Of a stretch of 64,000 nt of DNA, positions 26,316 to 35,314 are shown piece by piece. Below the pieces are notes generated by a model, which ran no database searches, was not told where the DNA came from, and saw nothing but the letters and a program-made list of their open reading frames with translations. A program made the position numbers and the translations under genes. Origin of the DNA: JBGSKY01 sp041740995 (GTDB lineage Bacteria > Planctomycetota > Planctomycetia > Pirellulales > Pirellulaceae); the NCBI GenBank assembly GCA_041740995.1, contig JBGSKY010000321.1, positions 14,640 through 78,639 on the forward strand. The letters run 5' to 3'. How positions within the stretch are numbered: the stretch's first letter is position 1; each line of letters starts with the position of its first letter.

Positions 26316-28667
26316 ATGGCTGTGGACGACGCAACGACCGGGAGTCATTTTGATTCCGCACGCTTAACACCGATTCAATCGATCGCTCGATTATTCGATC
26401 GTTGCTGCGCGATTAGCGCGATGCTGCTAGCGATATTCGTTTTTGGCGGCTGTGCATCACAGAACTTTGCCAGCATGCGTCGGATTCCCGTCAACCCGCT
26501 CAGCAAACAGCTTGGTTTGGTCAGTAAATCTGGACCGCAAGTTAGCGAGCGAACGCAAACCTTGCTTCGACATTACGCGTTAAACGAGCTTTATAAATCG
26601 GATCCGGAAGCGTGCTTGCAACAACTCCAAGAGTTGTCATTGGCGGAGAAGGGCGGCGAGAAGATTTATGCGGTCGCTGAGTTGGCGTACATCTTGGGCA
26701 TTCGCGCAGAGCGGGCTGGCAAAGAGGCTGAAGCGCTCGATATGCTTTCGGTTGGTGTCAGCCACGCTTATGTCTATCTGTTTTGTCACGAGCTTGACGT
26801 CTCGCGGAATCCATATGATCCGCAGTTTCGCGGTGCTTGCGATGTCTACAACGGCTCGCTGGAACAAACATTGCGAATTATCAATCGACGCGGCAAGCTG
26901 CAACCAGGCAACACTTATGAGATCACCTCACTTGAAAAAACTCATGACGTGGAGGTTGTGTCCGTTGGTGGCTGGCACAATGACGACTTCGATCATTTAG
27001 AGTTTTGCAGCGACTGGGAGGTTGAAGGGCTTGATACATCGAACATCAATTATGGGATCGGCGTTCCTATGATTGCGGTTCGACAGCGGCATGAAAACGA
27101 GGACCCTGCGGAAGCGAACTATCCCGATGGCCTTTCGTTTCCAGTCACCGCTTTAGTACGTGTCAAGGAACCGAATTTGAGAGCCCATAATGATGCGGGA
27201 TATAGGTATCCGTGCGTACTAGAACTTCACGACCCGCTGACCAGTACGGATATCTTTATGGCCAGCCGCCGCGTACCGCTGCAGACTGACCTGAGCACAC
27301 CGCTGGCATATTTTTTGGACAATCCGAAGTTCCGCGAGAAAACCAACGGCACGCTCGGCTTGCTCAATCCAGCGAAAACGTCGGAGCTTGGCGGGATCTA
27401 CATGCTTGAGCCGTTCGACCCGAAACGCATTCCGGTCTTGATGGTCCATGGGTTGTGGTCCAGTCCATTGACTTGGATGCCGATGTTTAATGACCTGCGA
27501 AGCTTTCCCGAACTGCGTCGAAATTATCAGTTTTGGTTCTATCAATATCCGACCGGGCAACCCTTTTGGATCAGTGCGACCCAATTGAGAGAAGATCTTT
27601 ATGAATTACGCCGACGCATCGATCCGCAAGGCCGAGAACCGATGCTTGATCGAATGGTTCTGGTCGGGCACAGCATGGGCGGGTTAGTATCCGAAATGCA
27701 AACCATCGACAGCGGCAACAATCTTTGGGAAGCGATCGGAAATCGCCCCTTCGAAGAAATTCGCGGCTCCAACGAGGAGATTGAGCGGCTTGCAGCCGTC
27801 TTGTTCTTTCACCCAAATCGATCCATCAAGCGAGTTATCACGATTGGAACGCCCCATCGAGGCAGCGATTTCGCCAATGATACAACGCGTTGGCTGAGCC
27901 GCAAATTGATTAAGCTTCCTCAGTCGTTTACCAATTTAGGCAACTCGCTGGTGCGCCAAAATCCGGATCTGTTTCACGATACAAAACTGTTGACGATGAA
28001 CACGAGCATCGATTCGCTCAGCCCCGAAAGCCCGATCTTCCCAGCGCTCTTGCGGGCTGAACACGCGCCTTGGGTCAACTACCACAACATCATCGGAGTC
28101 GTTTCGGAGCAAGGAATCATCAACCGACTGTCCAAAGGCAGTGACGGTGTTGTTTCGCTGGAAAGTGCGAGAGTCGAAAATGCGGCGTCAGAAATTACTG
28201 TCGTCGGGAACCATCAAGACATTCATCGAACGCCACGAGCAATTTTAGAAGTGCGACGAATTCTGGTCGAACACTTAGATGAAACTTACGACGAACACCA
28301 GCTGGCTGAGGGTCCTGGCGGCCGATTGCTTGGCAGCCTGCAACGACAGGTAAATCCGCTGGACATGGGAGTTATGCAGTCCTCGCCCGATGGATCATTA
28401 CCGCCGGTTTCCGATGTAGGGCTTCCGACGCAAGCGAGCTTTACTGGTACGCAAACGCAGCAGCAGCCGATTGCAAACGCGACCTACATTCAGCCCCCCG
28501 TCCGTTTAAGGTCAGCAGCCGATCGAATCAACCGCGTCAATCCTGACGCGACAATTTTTGGCCCGTCGAGTTTACCGGATTCTGACGTTCAGAGCCCGCC
28601 GCCGGAACTTGCTCCCCAGACCCAGCTTTCCGCTGGGCAACTACCGCCGATCGTCTCACCTCGATAG
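26316..28667 (+). CDS. lipoprotein alpha/beta hydrolase (lipase/esterase-like)
   Basis: A 783-residue protein with an atypically long N-terminus ending in a lipobox (FVFGGCAS, Cys about residue 47), so probably membrane-anchored outside the cytoplasm. The hydrolase core lies near residues 370-640: VLMVHGLWSSPLTW (oxyanion loop), the nucleophile elbow VGHSMGGLVS, IGTPHRGSDFAND, and the likely catalytic His in NHQDIHRTP. The N-terminal 330 residues are unrecognised and begin with helical repeats that resemble a tetratricopeptide region (LAEKGGEKIYAVAELAYILG). The C-terminus is Pro/Gln-rich and disordered. The substrate is unknown. Confidence 0.82.
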   Translation: MAVDDATTGSHFDSARLTPIQSIARLFDRCCAISAMLLAIFVFGGCASQNFASMRRIPVNPLSKQLGLVSKSGPQVSERTQTLLRHYALNELYKSDPEACLQQLQELSLAEKGGEKIYAVAELAYILGIRAERAGKEAEALDMLSVGVSHAYVYLFCHELDVSRNPYDPQFRGACDVYNGSLEQTLRIINRRGKLQPGNTYEITSLEKTHDVEVVSVGGWHNDDFDHLEFCSDWEVEGLDTSNINYGIGVPMIAVRQRHENEDPAEANYPDGLSFPVTALVRVKEPNLRAHNDAGYRYPCVLELHDPLTSTDIFMASRRVPLQTDLSTPLAYFLDNPKFREKTNGTLGLLNPAKTSELGGIYMLEPFDPKRIPVLMVHGLWSSPLTWMPMFNDLRSFPELRRNYQFWFYQYPTGQPFWISATQLREDLYELRRRIDPQGREPMLDRMVLVGHSMGGLVSEMQTIDSGNNLWEAIGNRPFEEIRGSNEEIERLAAVLFFHPNRSIKRVITIGTPHRGSDFANDTTRWLSRKLIKLPQSFTNLGNSLVRQNPDLFHDTKLLTMNTSIDSLSPESPIFPALLRAEHAPWVNYHNIIGVVSEQGIINRLSKGSDGVVSLESARVENAASEITVVGNHQDIHRTPRAILEVRRILVEHLDETYDEHQLAEGPGGRLLGSLQRQVNPLDMGVMQSSPDGSLPPVSDVGLPTQASFTGTQTQQQPIANATYIQPPVRLRSAADRINRVNPDATIFGPSSLPDSDVQSPPPELAPQTQLSAGQLPPIVSPR

Positions 28668-28668
28668 T

Positions 28669-29121
28669 TTACGCAATCGACGTTTGTCGTAACGCTTCAT
28701 AGGCCACGATACCGACTGATGTTGCCAGATTCAGCGATCGAACCGGTCCATGAATTGGAATTCGCAAGCGGTTGGTTTGGTAGGCTTCGTGCAACGAGTC
28801 AGGTAAGCCAGTCGTTTCGCTGCCGAAAACTAAAACATCCTCGTCCGCAAAGTTTGCTTCGTAATGATTTTGCTGGGCAAATTTTGTCAGCAACCAGAAC
28901 CGTCTTGGCTTGAGTCGTTCTTCGAGCTGTTCAAAATTCTTGACTCTTTCGATTTGCAGGTCTGGCCAATAGTCCAACCCAGCGCGTCGAACACGGGCAG
29001 CATCAAGCTGAAAACCTAACGGTTCGACTAACCAAAGTTTTGCATTGATCGCAACGCAGGTTCGACCGATGTTCCCGGTATTTTGAGGAATTTGTGGTTG
29101 GTATAAGACGATGTGTAGCAT
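28669..29121 (-). CDS. trmL: tRNA (cytidine/uridine-2'-O-)-methyltransferase TrmL
   Basis: SPOUT-class methyltransferase that methylates the wobble ribose of tRNA-Leu. The 150-residue length is exact for TrmL (YibK). It starts LHIVLYQPQIPQNTGNIGRTC and contains the trefoil-knot motifs LVFGSETTGLP and the SLNLATSVGIVAYEALRQ end. WLVEPLGFQLD and RRAGLDYW are further family blocks. It converges on the lipoprotein hydrolase gene with almost no gap. Confidence 0.94.
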   Translation of the reverse strand: MLHIVLYQPQIPQNTGNIGRTCVAINAKLWLVEPLGFQLDAARVRRAGLDYWPDLQIERVKNFEQLEERLKPRRFWLLTKFAQQNHYEANFADEDVLVFGSETTGLPDSLHEAYQTNRLRIPIHGPVRSLNLATSVGIVAYEALRQTSIA

Positions 29122-29268
29122 ATCTCAAGTTTGCTCCTGCCATGGATTTAGCCGTAGCTCAGGCAGTGTATACTTCGTTTGGTTTTTAATTAAGTTAGAG
29201 TCTAATTCGCGTCACCGGCGGCTAGCACCAGTCCGCTCGTAAAGCAGCTTTATATCTTATCGAACGTT

Positions 29269-30030
29269 ATGCCAATTCAAGTTACCTGTCCCGGATGTAT
29301 GTCGCGGTTTGCCGTCAGCGACAAATACGCTGGCAAAAAAGGCCCTTGCCCTAAATGCAAGAAAGTCATTGAAATCCCGGCGGTAACCGAGCAAGTGGTG
29401 ATTCACGCGCCGGAGGTTTCCGGGCCAAAGGACTCAAAAGGCGTCTCGGTTCTGAAGCCGCTAGCTCGTAAGGAATTCACAGTTGGGCTTTGGACATGGA
29501 TTGCCGTTGGAGTCGCAACGCTTACGATTCTCGGTATTGCGATTGGCGTTCGATTTTCTGGATCGACTGCGCCGATCAGTTTGTTGGCCATCGGAGCGAT
29601 CGCGCTGGCCCCGCCGATCGTCATGCTTGGTTATACATTTCTTCGTGACGATGGGCTGGAGGGCTATCGTGGGATGGAATACTGGATCCGCGTCTCGATT
29701 TGCTCGGCAGTCTTTGCGGCCACGTGGTTGATTTATGTTGGACTGGCGTATTACTTCGAACATAAGTCATTGGCCGAAGTCACCACGGTTGAAATGTTAA
29801 TTTATACCGCGTCAATGATCGCAATAGGATTAACCGCTTCGTTGCTGACTTTCGAATTGGAAGCGTTTCAAGCGGCGATGCATTATTTGGTTTATTTTGT
29901 TGCAACGCTCGTACTTTGTTTGATCATGAAAGTCGAATTGGCCGAACCACTCGCTTCACCGGCGCCACGTCAAGGAATCTCGCAAGTCATTCCCAATGAC
30001 GCAATCGCAATAAACAATTCAATGCGATGA
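29269..30030 (+). CDS. zinc-ribbon multi-pass membrane protein
   Basis: A 253-residue protein with an N-terminal zinc ribbon (VTCPGCMSRF and GPCPKCKK, two CxxC pairs). After a linker come about five hydrophobic segments (WIAVGVATLTILGIAIGV, ISLLAIGAIALAPPIVMLG, ICSAVFAATWLIYVGLAY, MLIYTASMIAIGLTASLL, YLVYFVATLVLCLIM). The MJ0042-like ribbon plus membrane domain is widespread in planctomycetes but has no known function. Its stop overlaps the start of the phosphotransferase gene (ATGA), so the two are coupled. Confidence 0.78.
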   Translation: MPIQVTCPGCMSRFAVSDKYAGKKGPCPKCKKVIEIPAVTEQVVIHAPEVSGPKDSKGVSVLKPLARKEFTVGLWTWIAVGVATLTILGIAIGVRFSGSTAPISLLAIGAIALAPPIVMLGYTFLRDDGLEGYRGMEYWIRVSICSAVFAATWLIYVGLAYYFEHKSLAEVTTVEMLIYTASMIAIGLTASLLTFELEAFQAAMHYLVYFVATLVLCLIMKVELAEPLASPAPRQGISQVIPNDAIAINNSMR

Positions 30031-31208
30031 GCGAATGTCGCGAAGCATTGCCGCTGCCCAACCCAATTATCAAACAGCTTTACGAGCTTGCTAGTTCGCG
30101 TTCAACCAATTGGTCTTACATTGGAAAAGTGGCGGGCGGCTTGAGTGCCAGTCGCGTTTATCAGATCCGAATTGGCGAAGATTGCTTTGCCTTGCGAGAT
30201 TGGCAGTGGGCGTTGGAACGCTCTGATCGACTGAAAGAAGTCCTTGCTTTCCAAGACCTCTTGCACCGCCATTGGGATCAGTCCTTCCGACCTAACGCGC
30301 GTCTCCGCATCGACAAGCTCTTTGGGGAAACAGTCAATCCGATTCCATCCTTGAGCAGTTGGTGGGCGGGTGATTCCTCGATCAGTGCCAAGATCACCTG
30401 CGATTCCAATTCGATGTGGACGTTGAGCAGTTGGAGACCAGGCCAAGCCTACGACCCTGCTGATTCAATTATTTCTGCGCAACTCGATTCGCTTGCCTCA
30501 ACGCTTGCCCGGCTCCACGCGATATCGATCAGCACAAATTTTTCGCCGAGCAAATCGGTTGGCTGGAATCAGCGAAATGTCGGTTTGCAAAAAGCTTTCC
30601 AAGCCTCGCGAATGAATTGGCTTCCGGTCCAGCAGATGATTGCCGAAAAGAATCGCGACCGATCTGCGACTGAGCTTTCTTTGACGCTCGAATTATCGCA
30701 ATTACTCGATCCAGCGAAAAATCAGCCCTGGCTTCGCGAGACGCTTCAACTCGTTCAGCTCGCTTCGAACAATTCGTATTGGTCGTGTTGGATCGTGGGT
30801 GATTTGCACCTCGAAAACTTTCTCTTCCAAAGCACTCAGGTGACAGGCATTGTTGACTTTGGGGCTGCACGAATTGATTGGCCATGGTGGGATATCGTGC
30901 GATTGGTGTCCAGCTTCCCGGCGGGTGCAGAAGCGATATCGGATTGCCTGGTCAATTCATATATTGATTGTCTTTGCCGAATAGATCTCGGTCCCAATTA
31001 CCAGTCTGGGATTGATTCCTATCTCGCATCGATTGAAGCTTGGCGGAGTATGCACTCATTCCAAGCTCTGACCGCCTTGCAAACTTTTTTGTCACTGCGA
31101 AACTGGCTCGATTGGCTCATCGAAGGTTCAATCAAACCGGCAGCAATCCCAAGAATTCGATGGTTGATCGATCGATGGAAGTTAGCAGTTCAACCCGATC
31201 AGTGTTAA
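30027..31208 (+). CDS. aminoglycoside-phosphotransferase-like kinase
   Basis: A 393-residue APH-fold protein. The catalytic loop is IVGDLHLENFLFQ (HxDxxxxN variant, with the Asp before the His: GDLHLENF). The metal-binding motif is GIVDFGAARIDWPWWDIVRL (DFG-like). The N-terminal lobe (GGLSASRVYQIRIGEDCFALR) resembles the nucleotide-binding strands. The family includes choline, homoserine and small-molecule kinases, and the substrate is not clear here. It overlaps the zinc-ribbon membrane gene upstream by 4 bases, so it is co-translated. Confidence 0.82.
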   Translation: MSECREALPLPNPIIKQLYELASSRSTNWSYIGKVAGGLSASRVYQIRIGEDCFALRDWQWALERSDRLKEVLAFQDLLHRHWDQSFRPNARLRIDKLFGETVNPIPSLSSWWAGDSSISAKITCDSNSMWTLSSWRPGQAYDPADSIISAQLDSLASTLARLHAISISTNFSPSKSVGWNQRNVGLQKAFQASRMNWLPVQQMIAEKNRDRSATELSLTLELSQLLDPAKNQPWLRETLQLVQLASNNSYWSCWIVGDLHLENFLFQSTQVTGIVDFGAARIDWPWWDIVRLVSSFPAGAEAISDCLVNSYIDCLCRIDLGPNYQSGIDSYLASIEAWRSMHSFQALTALQTFLSLRNWLDWLIEGSIKPAAIPRIRWLIDRWKLAVQPDQC

Positions 31209-31262
31209 CGAAGTCGACGAAACATGGCCGGCAACGCGTGTTCGCCTGGCGCGTTTAATCGA

Positions 31263-33509
31263 CTAGCTTTCCAGCGTCATGCCACCGGCGCTGTCGACTA
31301 ACATCACTCGTGGCAAACTGCCAGCCAATGTTTCCATCTGACGATAGGTTTCCAGTTCCTTGCCTTCTTCTGGCGTCTTGAAACCCAGCAAGACGAGGGC
31401 AGCATATTTTGATGCAAACTGAATCACTTTTTCTGGCGGATCGCTCGATACGATAACTTGCGGTCGCAGTCGAATTCGCGCGGCCGCGCCCATCTGAATC
31501 AAATGCTTTTCAACTTCCGTTTTGGCTTGCTCGTTCTCGACAACGCGCAGCACACGAATTGGATTGTCCCGCCAACCGCTGTTTTGATGTAATAAATGAG
31601 CCAGCAACATCATCAATTCACCGTTAGCCATACCGCGCCACCAAACATCAATGGTCCCCGACGGGACTTCCCAATGTTCATCAATACTCCCGCGTTCTTC
31701 CACGCTTTCTTCGGCTTCTCGGTGCGATAGAAATCGTGCTGAAACGATGCTCCGCTCCATCCTTGCAATGAGTCGGATATGCGTACCGAAGGCTTTGGCT
31801 TTAGATTCCTCGCGCGGCCAGCCAACTAGAACCGTATTGGGTCGCAGGCCACCGATACCGTGGCATTGGACCAGCGCTTCGATGCCGGCGGTCAGGCTTT
31901 CGTTACAAGTTACCGCGGGAAATGCTTCCAGTTTTTCCTTGCTGATAAAGTTTCGCAGAATGGTTTCGTAGCGATCGCGCCGCTCGGCATGGTCTTCGAT
32001 ATCACCCGATACGACATGAGCGAGCGTAAGGATTCCACGACCGGAAGTCATCCAATGACCGTAGATTGGAATAAGAGATCGCGTCCAACCCGAGCCGGAC
32101 AAAGCCATAATGATCGGTCGCCAGTTTTTCGGATGCTGGATCTCTTCTTCAAGCTTTAAAAGCGATTTTCTAGCTCGTTCAAAGATCACACCGCTTTTGA
32201 CATCGCCCCAGCGCGATTCAATTTCGCGCGATCGAATGTACCAGTGCAGGGCGGCAATGAAGCAGATTGACACACTTGCCCAAAGCCAATTGATGAGAAA
32301 CATGACCCCCAAGCAGCCTAATGTGCCGGCCAGCGATGTTGCCCAATGACAATAACGAAACGTAGGTCGATAGCTTGGATTCTTCGTGATCGCCTCATAA
32401 AATGTAGCCAAATTCAGCAAGCCATAGGTGATCATAAAGAACATCGTAATAATCGGTGCAATTGCGTTTAAGTCACCAAGGACAATGCAAATCTGAGCGA
32501 TTGCAAAGGTCATTACCGTTGCTCGCCGCGGTTCGTTAGTGGCACCACTGCCTGCACCAAAGAACTTTAGTGACTTGAAGATTTCGTCTCTCGCGAAAGC
32601 TTGTAAGATTCGCGGCGCGCCCATCATGCTGCCTAACGCCGAAGACAACGTCGCAGCGAATACTCCCGCCACAATCAGGACTGGCCAAGTCGATATATCG
32701 CGGATGACCATCGTGTTGTTAATCAACTCTTCTGCCGGACGCGCACATCCCAGTAAGAAAGCTTGTGACAAGTAAACTGCGCCAGTCACCGCGATTGCCA
32801 ACAGCGTTCCTCGAGGTATCGACCGCGAAGGATTCGCTAAATCTCCGGACATATTTGCCCCTGCCATGATGCCCGTGACCGCTGGGAAAAACAGCGCGAA
32901 CATTGTGAATGCGTTTTCACCCGGCATGTAATTGGCTGACCAATTCGCTTTGAGATAGGCTGGATCAAAATCCGAAATAGCGCCGCTGTAGAAGGACACC
33001 AAGGCTGCAATCAAAATCGCCAAAATGAAGTACTGAACCTTGATCGTCCAACCTGCACCGATATAAACACAGATGAAGGTCGCCAAGTTAACAAGCGAAG
33101 CGATTGCTACGGCGTTTGCACTGAAACCTGGGAAAGTGTCGACGAAAGCTTCGGTAAAACCGATCACGTACATGGCCACCGAAATTGCTTGTGCAGCAAA
33201 AAACAGAACACCAATTGCGCCGCCGAATTCGACGCCCAGAGAACGGCTTATTAAATAATAAGCTCCACCGCCTTTGACCTTGGTATTGGTCGCAATCGCC
33301 GACAAGGAAAGCGTTGTCAACGTCGTGATCGTCTTGGCAGCTAAAACGATAAGGACGGCCGTGAGAATACCGGACTGGCCGACGACTTGGCCAAAGCGGA
33401 GAAACATGATCACGCCGAGAATCGTCAGCGTACATGGCGTGAAGACTCCGCCTAAAGTGCCGAATTTCGTCGGCGTCGTTTCTGCTGCGTCGTTTGCTTT
33501 GATAGTGAT
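31263..33509 (-). CDS. cation-chloride cotransporter-like (SLC12/APC superfamily) permease
   Basis: A 12-TM secondary transporter, about 720-748 residues. GVIMFLRFGQVVGQSG opens TM1, followed by KGGGAYYLISRSLGVEFGGAIG, the FFPAVTGIMAGANMSGDL block typical of CCC proteins, then a cytoplasmic C-terminal domain (AALVLLGFK, EELETYRQMETL). The start is unresolved. An internal GTG lies at 33413, inside TM1. Family-like residues (KFGTLGGVFTPCTLTILG) continue upstream to an in-frame TGA at 33528-33530 without ATG, GTG or TTG. I placed the start at the ATC at 33509, which follows a GGGGA ribosome-site-like run. A one-base indel in CCCC (33516-33519) would instead connect a GTG at 33531. Confidence 0.75.
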   Translation of the reverse strand: MTIKANDAAETTPTKFGTLGGVFTPCTLTILGVIMFLRFGQVVGQSGILTAVLIVLAAKTITTLTTLSLSAIATNTKVKGGGAYYLISRSLGVEFGGAIGVLFFAAQAISVAMYVIGFTEAFVDTFPGFSANAVAIASLVNLATFICVYIGAGWTIKVQYFILAILIAALVSFYSGAISDFDPAYLKANWSANYMPGENAFTMFALFFPAVTGIMAGANMSGDLANPSRSIPRGTLLAIAVTGAVYLSQAFLLGCARPAEELINNTMVIRDISTWPVLIVAGVFAATLSSALGSMMGAPRILQAFARDEIFKSLKFFGAGSGATNEPRRATVMTFAIAQICIVLGDLNAIAPIITMFFMITYGLLNLATFYEAITKNPSYRPTFRYCHWATSLAGTLGCLGVMFLINWLWASVSICFIAALHWYIRSREIESRWGDVKSGVIFERARKSLLKLEEEIQHPKNWRPIIMALSGSGWTRSLIPIYGHWMTSGRGILTLAHVVSGDIEDHAERRDRYETILRNFISKEKLEAFPAVTCNESLTAGIEALVQCHGIGGLRPNTVLVGWPREESKAKAFGTHIRLIARMERSIVSARFLSHREAEESVEERGSIDEHWEVPSGTIDVWWRGMANGELMMLLAHLLHQNSGWRDNPIRVLRVVENEQAKTEVEKHLIQMGAAARIRLRPQVIVSSDPPEKVIQFASKYAALVLLGFKTPEEGKELETYRQMETLAGSLPRVMLVDSAGGMTLES

Positions 33510-33771
33510 TGCTTTCCCCGCGTTTGTTCACCTAGTCGACAAGTGCCAGCGGAGCTAGCGTTTTGTTGCGTCGAAGAGCTATCGGCAATTCTAATGATTC
33601 CCACTACTTTGCGGTGAGCCTGTTCGAGTTTCGCAGTTCTATCATCCGTTCAAAGAACTCTTCCCAATCTTAGGCTAGAATTGGTCCTAGAGGCGTACGT
33701 TAGACAGGGTCGGACTTCGCCGCTTCGAAAATCAAACGCACTGCGAAGATCAAGCTGCGACGGAACGCTAT

Positions 33772-34323
33772 CTAGCGTTTGCCGCGTGCGACAAGAATCG
33801 TACCTATGAAGCCGACCAGCGCAACAGCACTGGTAATGAAACTGACCCAAATCCAGCGGTCACGAACTTCGAGCAATCGTTTGGTTTCGAAATAGACAGA
33901 TGGCTTTTTGATCGTCAGCCCTTCAACGCGGTAGAAGGTCCAAATGTCCCACAGGTCTGACGGCTGATAACTGTTGATCATATCGTCTCCGTAAGCAAGT
34001 TCATCTTCAAGCGTGAAGGGCGTCGGATTGGCAATTCTTTGCAAACCCAAGTACGACCCTATTCCGAGTGATATGAGCAAACTCAAAAAACAGATGCCTG
34101 CGGTCAAACCCAGCAGCAATGACCAACTGGATTTGCTACTTGTGCTAACTGTCTCGCGATCAGCGGGTTTTTCGTCAATCGGCAAATCTCGTAAGCCACG
34201 AATGGTCGGAATGTCGACTGCGGCGCCACAGTCAGGGCAGGAAATCGTTGAGCCGGCTTGCGAAGATGCAACAGAAATCGCCCTCCCACACGCACAAGTC
34301 AGTAAATACCGCGTAACTGCCAT
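33772..34323 (-). CDS. zinc-ribbon protein with two membrane segments
   Basis: It is 183 residues from the ATG at 34323 (MAVTRYLLTC), preferred over a longer version that begins MPRKSRDR because the ribbon starts right after it. The ribbon is CACGRAISVASSQAG-TISCPDCG. Then come a Thr/Ser-rich linker, a hydrophobic segment (LLLGLTAGICFLSLLISLGIGSYLG), a short exterior region with YFETKRLLEVRDRW, and a second segment (WVSFITSAVALVGFIGTILVARGKR). The function is unknown. It is the second ribbon-membrane protein in the window. Confidence 0.7.
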   Translation of the reverse strand: MAVTRYLLTCACGRAISVASSQAGSTISCPDCGAAVDIPTIRGLRDLPIDEKPADRETVSTSSKSSWSLLLGLTAGICFLSLLISLGIGSYLGLQRIANPTPFTLEDELAYGDDMINSYQPSDLWDIWTFYRVEGLTIKKPSVYFETKRLLEVRDRWIWVSFITSAVALVGFIGTILVARGKR

Positions 34324-35314
34324 AGATTTGCTGTCAATTCTATCCCGACTTTTTCGGGGCATGAATGTGAAAATGTTGTGAAAAAACTCGCCAGCCGTCG
34401 CTGGACCAACAGCGTTGTGCAGCTAGAATTGGAACCGCCAACGTGATCGCAATGCACTGGAGAAGAAGAAGCGTTTGTTATCAGTTTCTCATCGATCGAG
34501 GAACTTGACAACATGACGGATTTTCTAACGGGCATGTGAGGAAACTGGCTATGAACTGATAATTCGCGTCTTCGATTTTTCAATTTGCCAGCTCGAACAT
34601 AAAGAGAAACCCGCTTTCATTGCAAAGCCGGTTGAATTTCTAATAATCGCAAACGAGCTGAAGAAAAGTCTGGCGGGATTTTCGGTATACGTCTGTATTA
34701 GACGGCGGTTGCATTTTGAATGGTTTTTTGAGCTTTCAGGCGGTTTAGATCAGTTTGGTGAACCGCCCGAGCGTCTGAGACGTTGATTCAAAGGCAATTT
34801 CCTTTGATATGGCATTACCGAGGATTGATTGCCGTGATTTGGTTTTTGAATGCTGTCGGACTGACGGTGCTCAAATTTGCAAACTTCGGGGCCTAACGGC
34901 TGTCCGATTAAAGTCACAATTTTTGCGAGAAGATTTTGGCGTTGAGTGTTTGATATTCCTGAAGTAGTTGTACTGAGGATTTTCCGCATTTTACGCTTAG
35001 TCACCTGTAATTTTTAAAGCGTCGTCGAATTCGGATTAGGATAAAAGCTGCCGAATGCAACGACTGAGATCAATGCTAACTTGACCCGACTGTAATACCT
35101 TACCAATTAACCCATTGACCAAGACGAACCGAGTCCAAGTGGTAGACTTGCTCGACATTTAATACGATCCGTTGAACACGCTCAGGTCCCGACCACCTTT
35201 TTGGTTTGCCGCCGCACCGTGACGACCCGCCTTCCGGATTGGACCTATGTTTGATTTGCTGCTACCGACTTCGACTCCGTGAGCTTGAAATTTTGACTTT
35301 GAGGAGAGTTCCCC
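34324..35314. other. long gap before the primary sigma factor gene
   Basis: About 990 bp without a convincing gene. The minus-strand frame 34750-35004 (84 codons from a GTG) has no recognisable product and an irregular composition. One inverted repeat, GGCGGTT (34739-34745) with AACCGCC (34761-34767), could form a 7-bp stem. The last 60 bases hold the ribosome site GAGGAGAG of sigA. The long leader is consistent with several promoters for the sigma factor, but I could not place them. Confidence 0.5.

Noticed and set aside
33088..33531. 147-residue minus-strand frame beginning with a GTG at 33531
   Set aside because: It overlaps the cotransporter's N-terminal coding frame and reads as Arg/Ser-rich noise. 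Only its start region matters, as a possible cotransporter start.
34750..35004. Minus-strand frame of 84 codons in the gap before the sigma factor
   Set aside because: GTG start, no recognisable family, irregular composition, no conserved neighbour.
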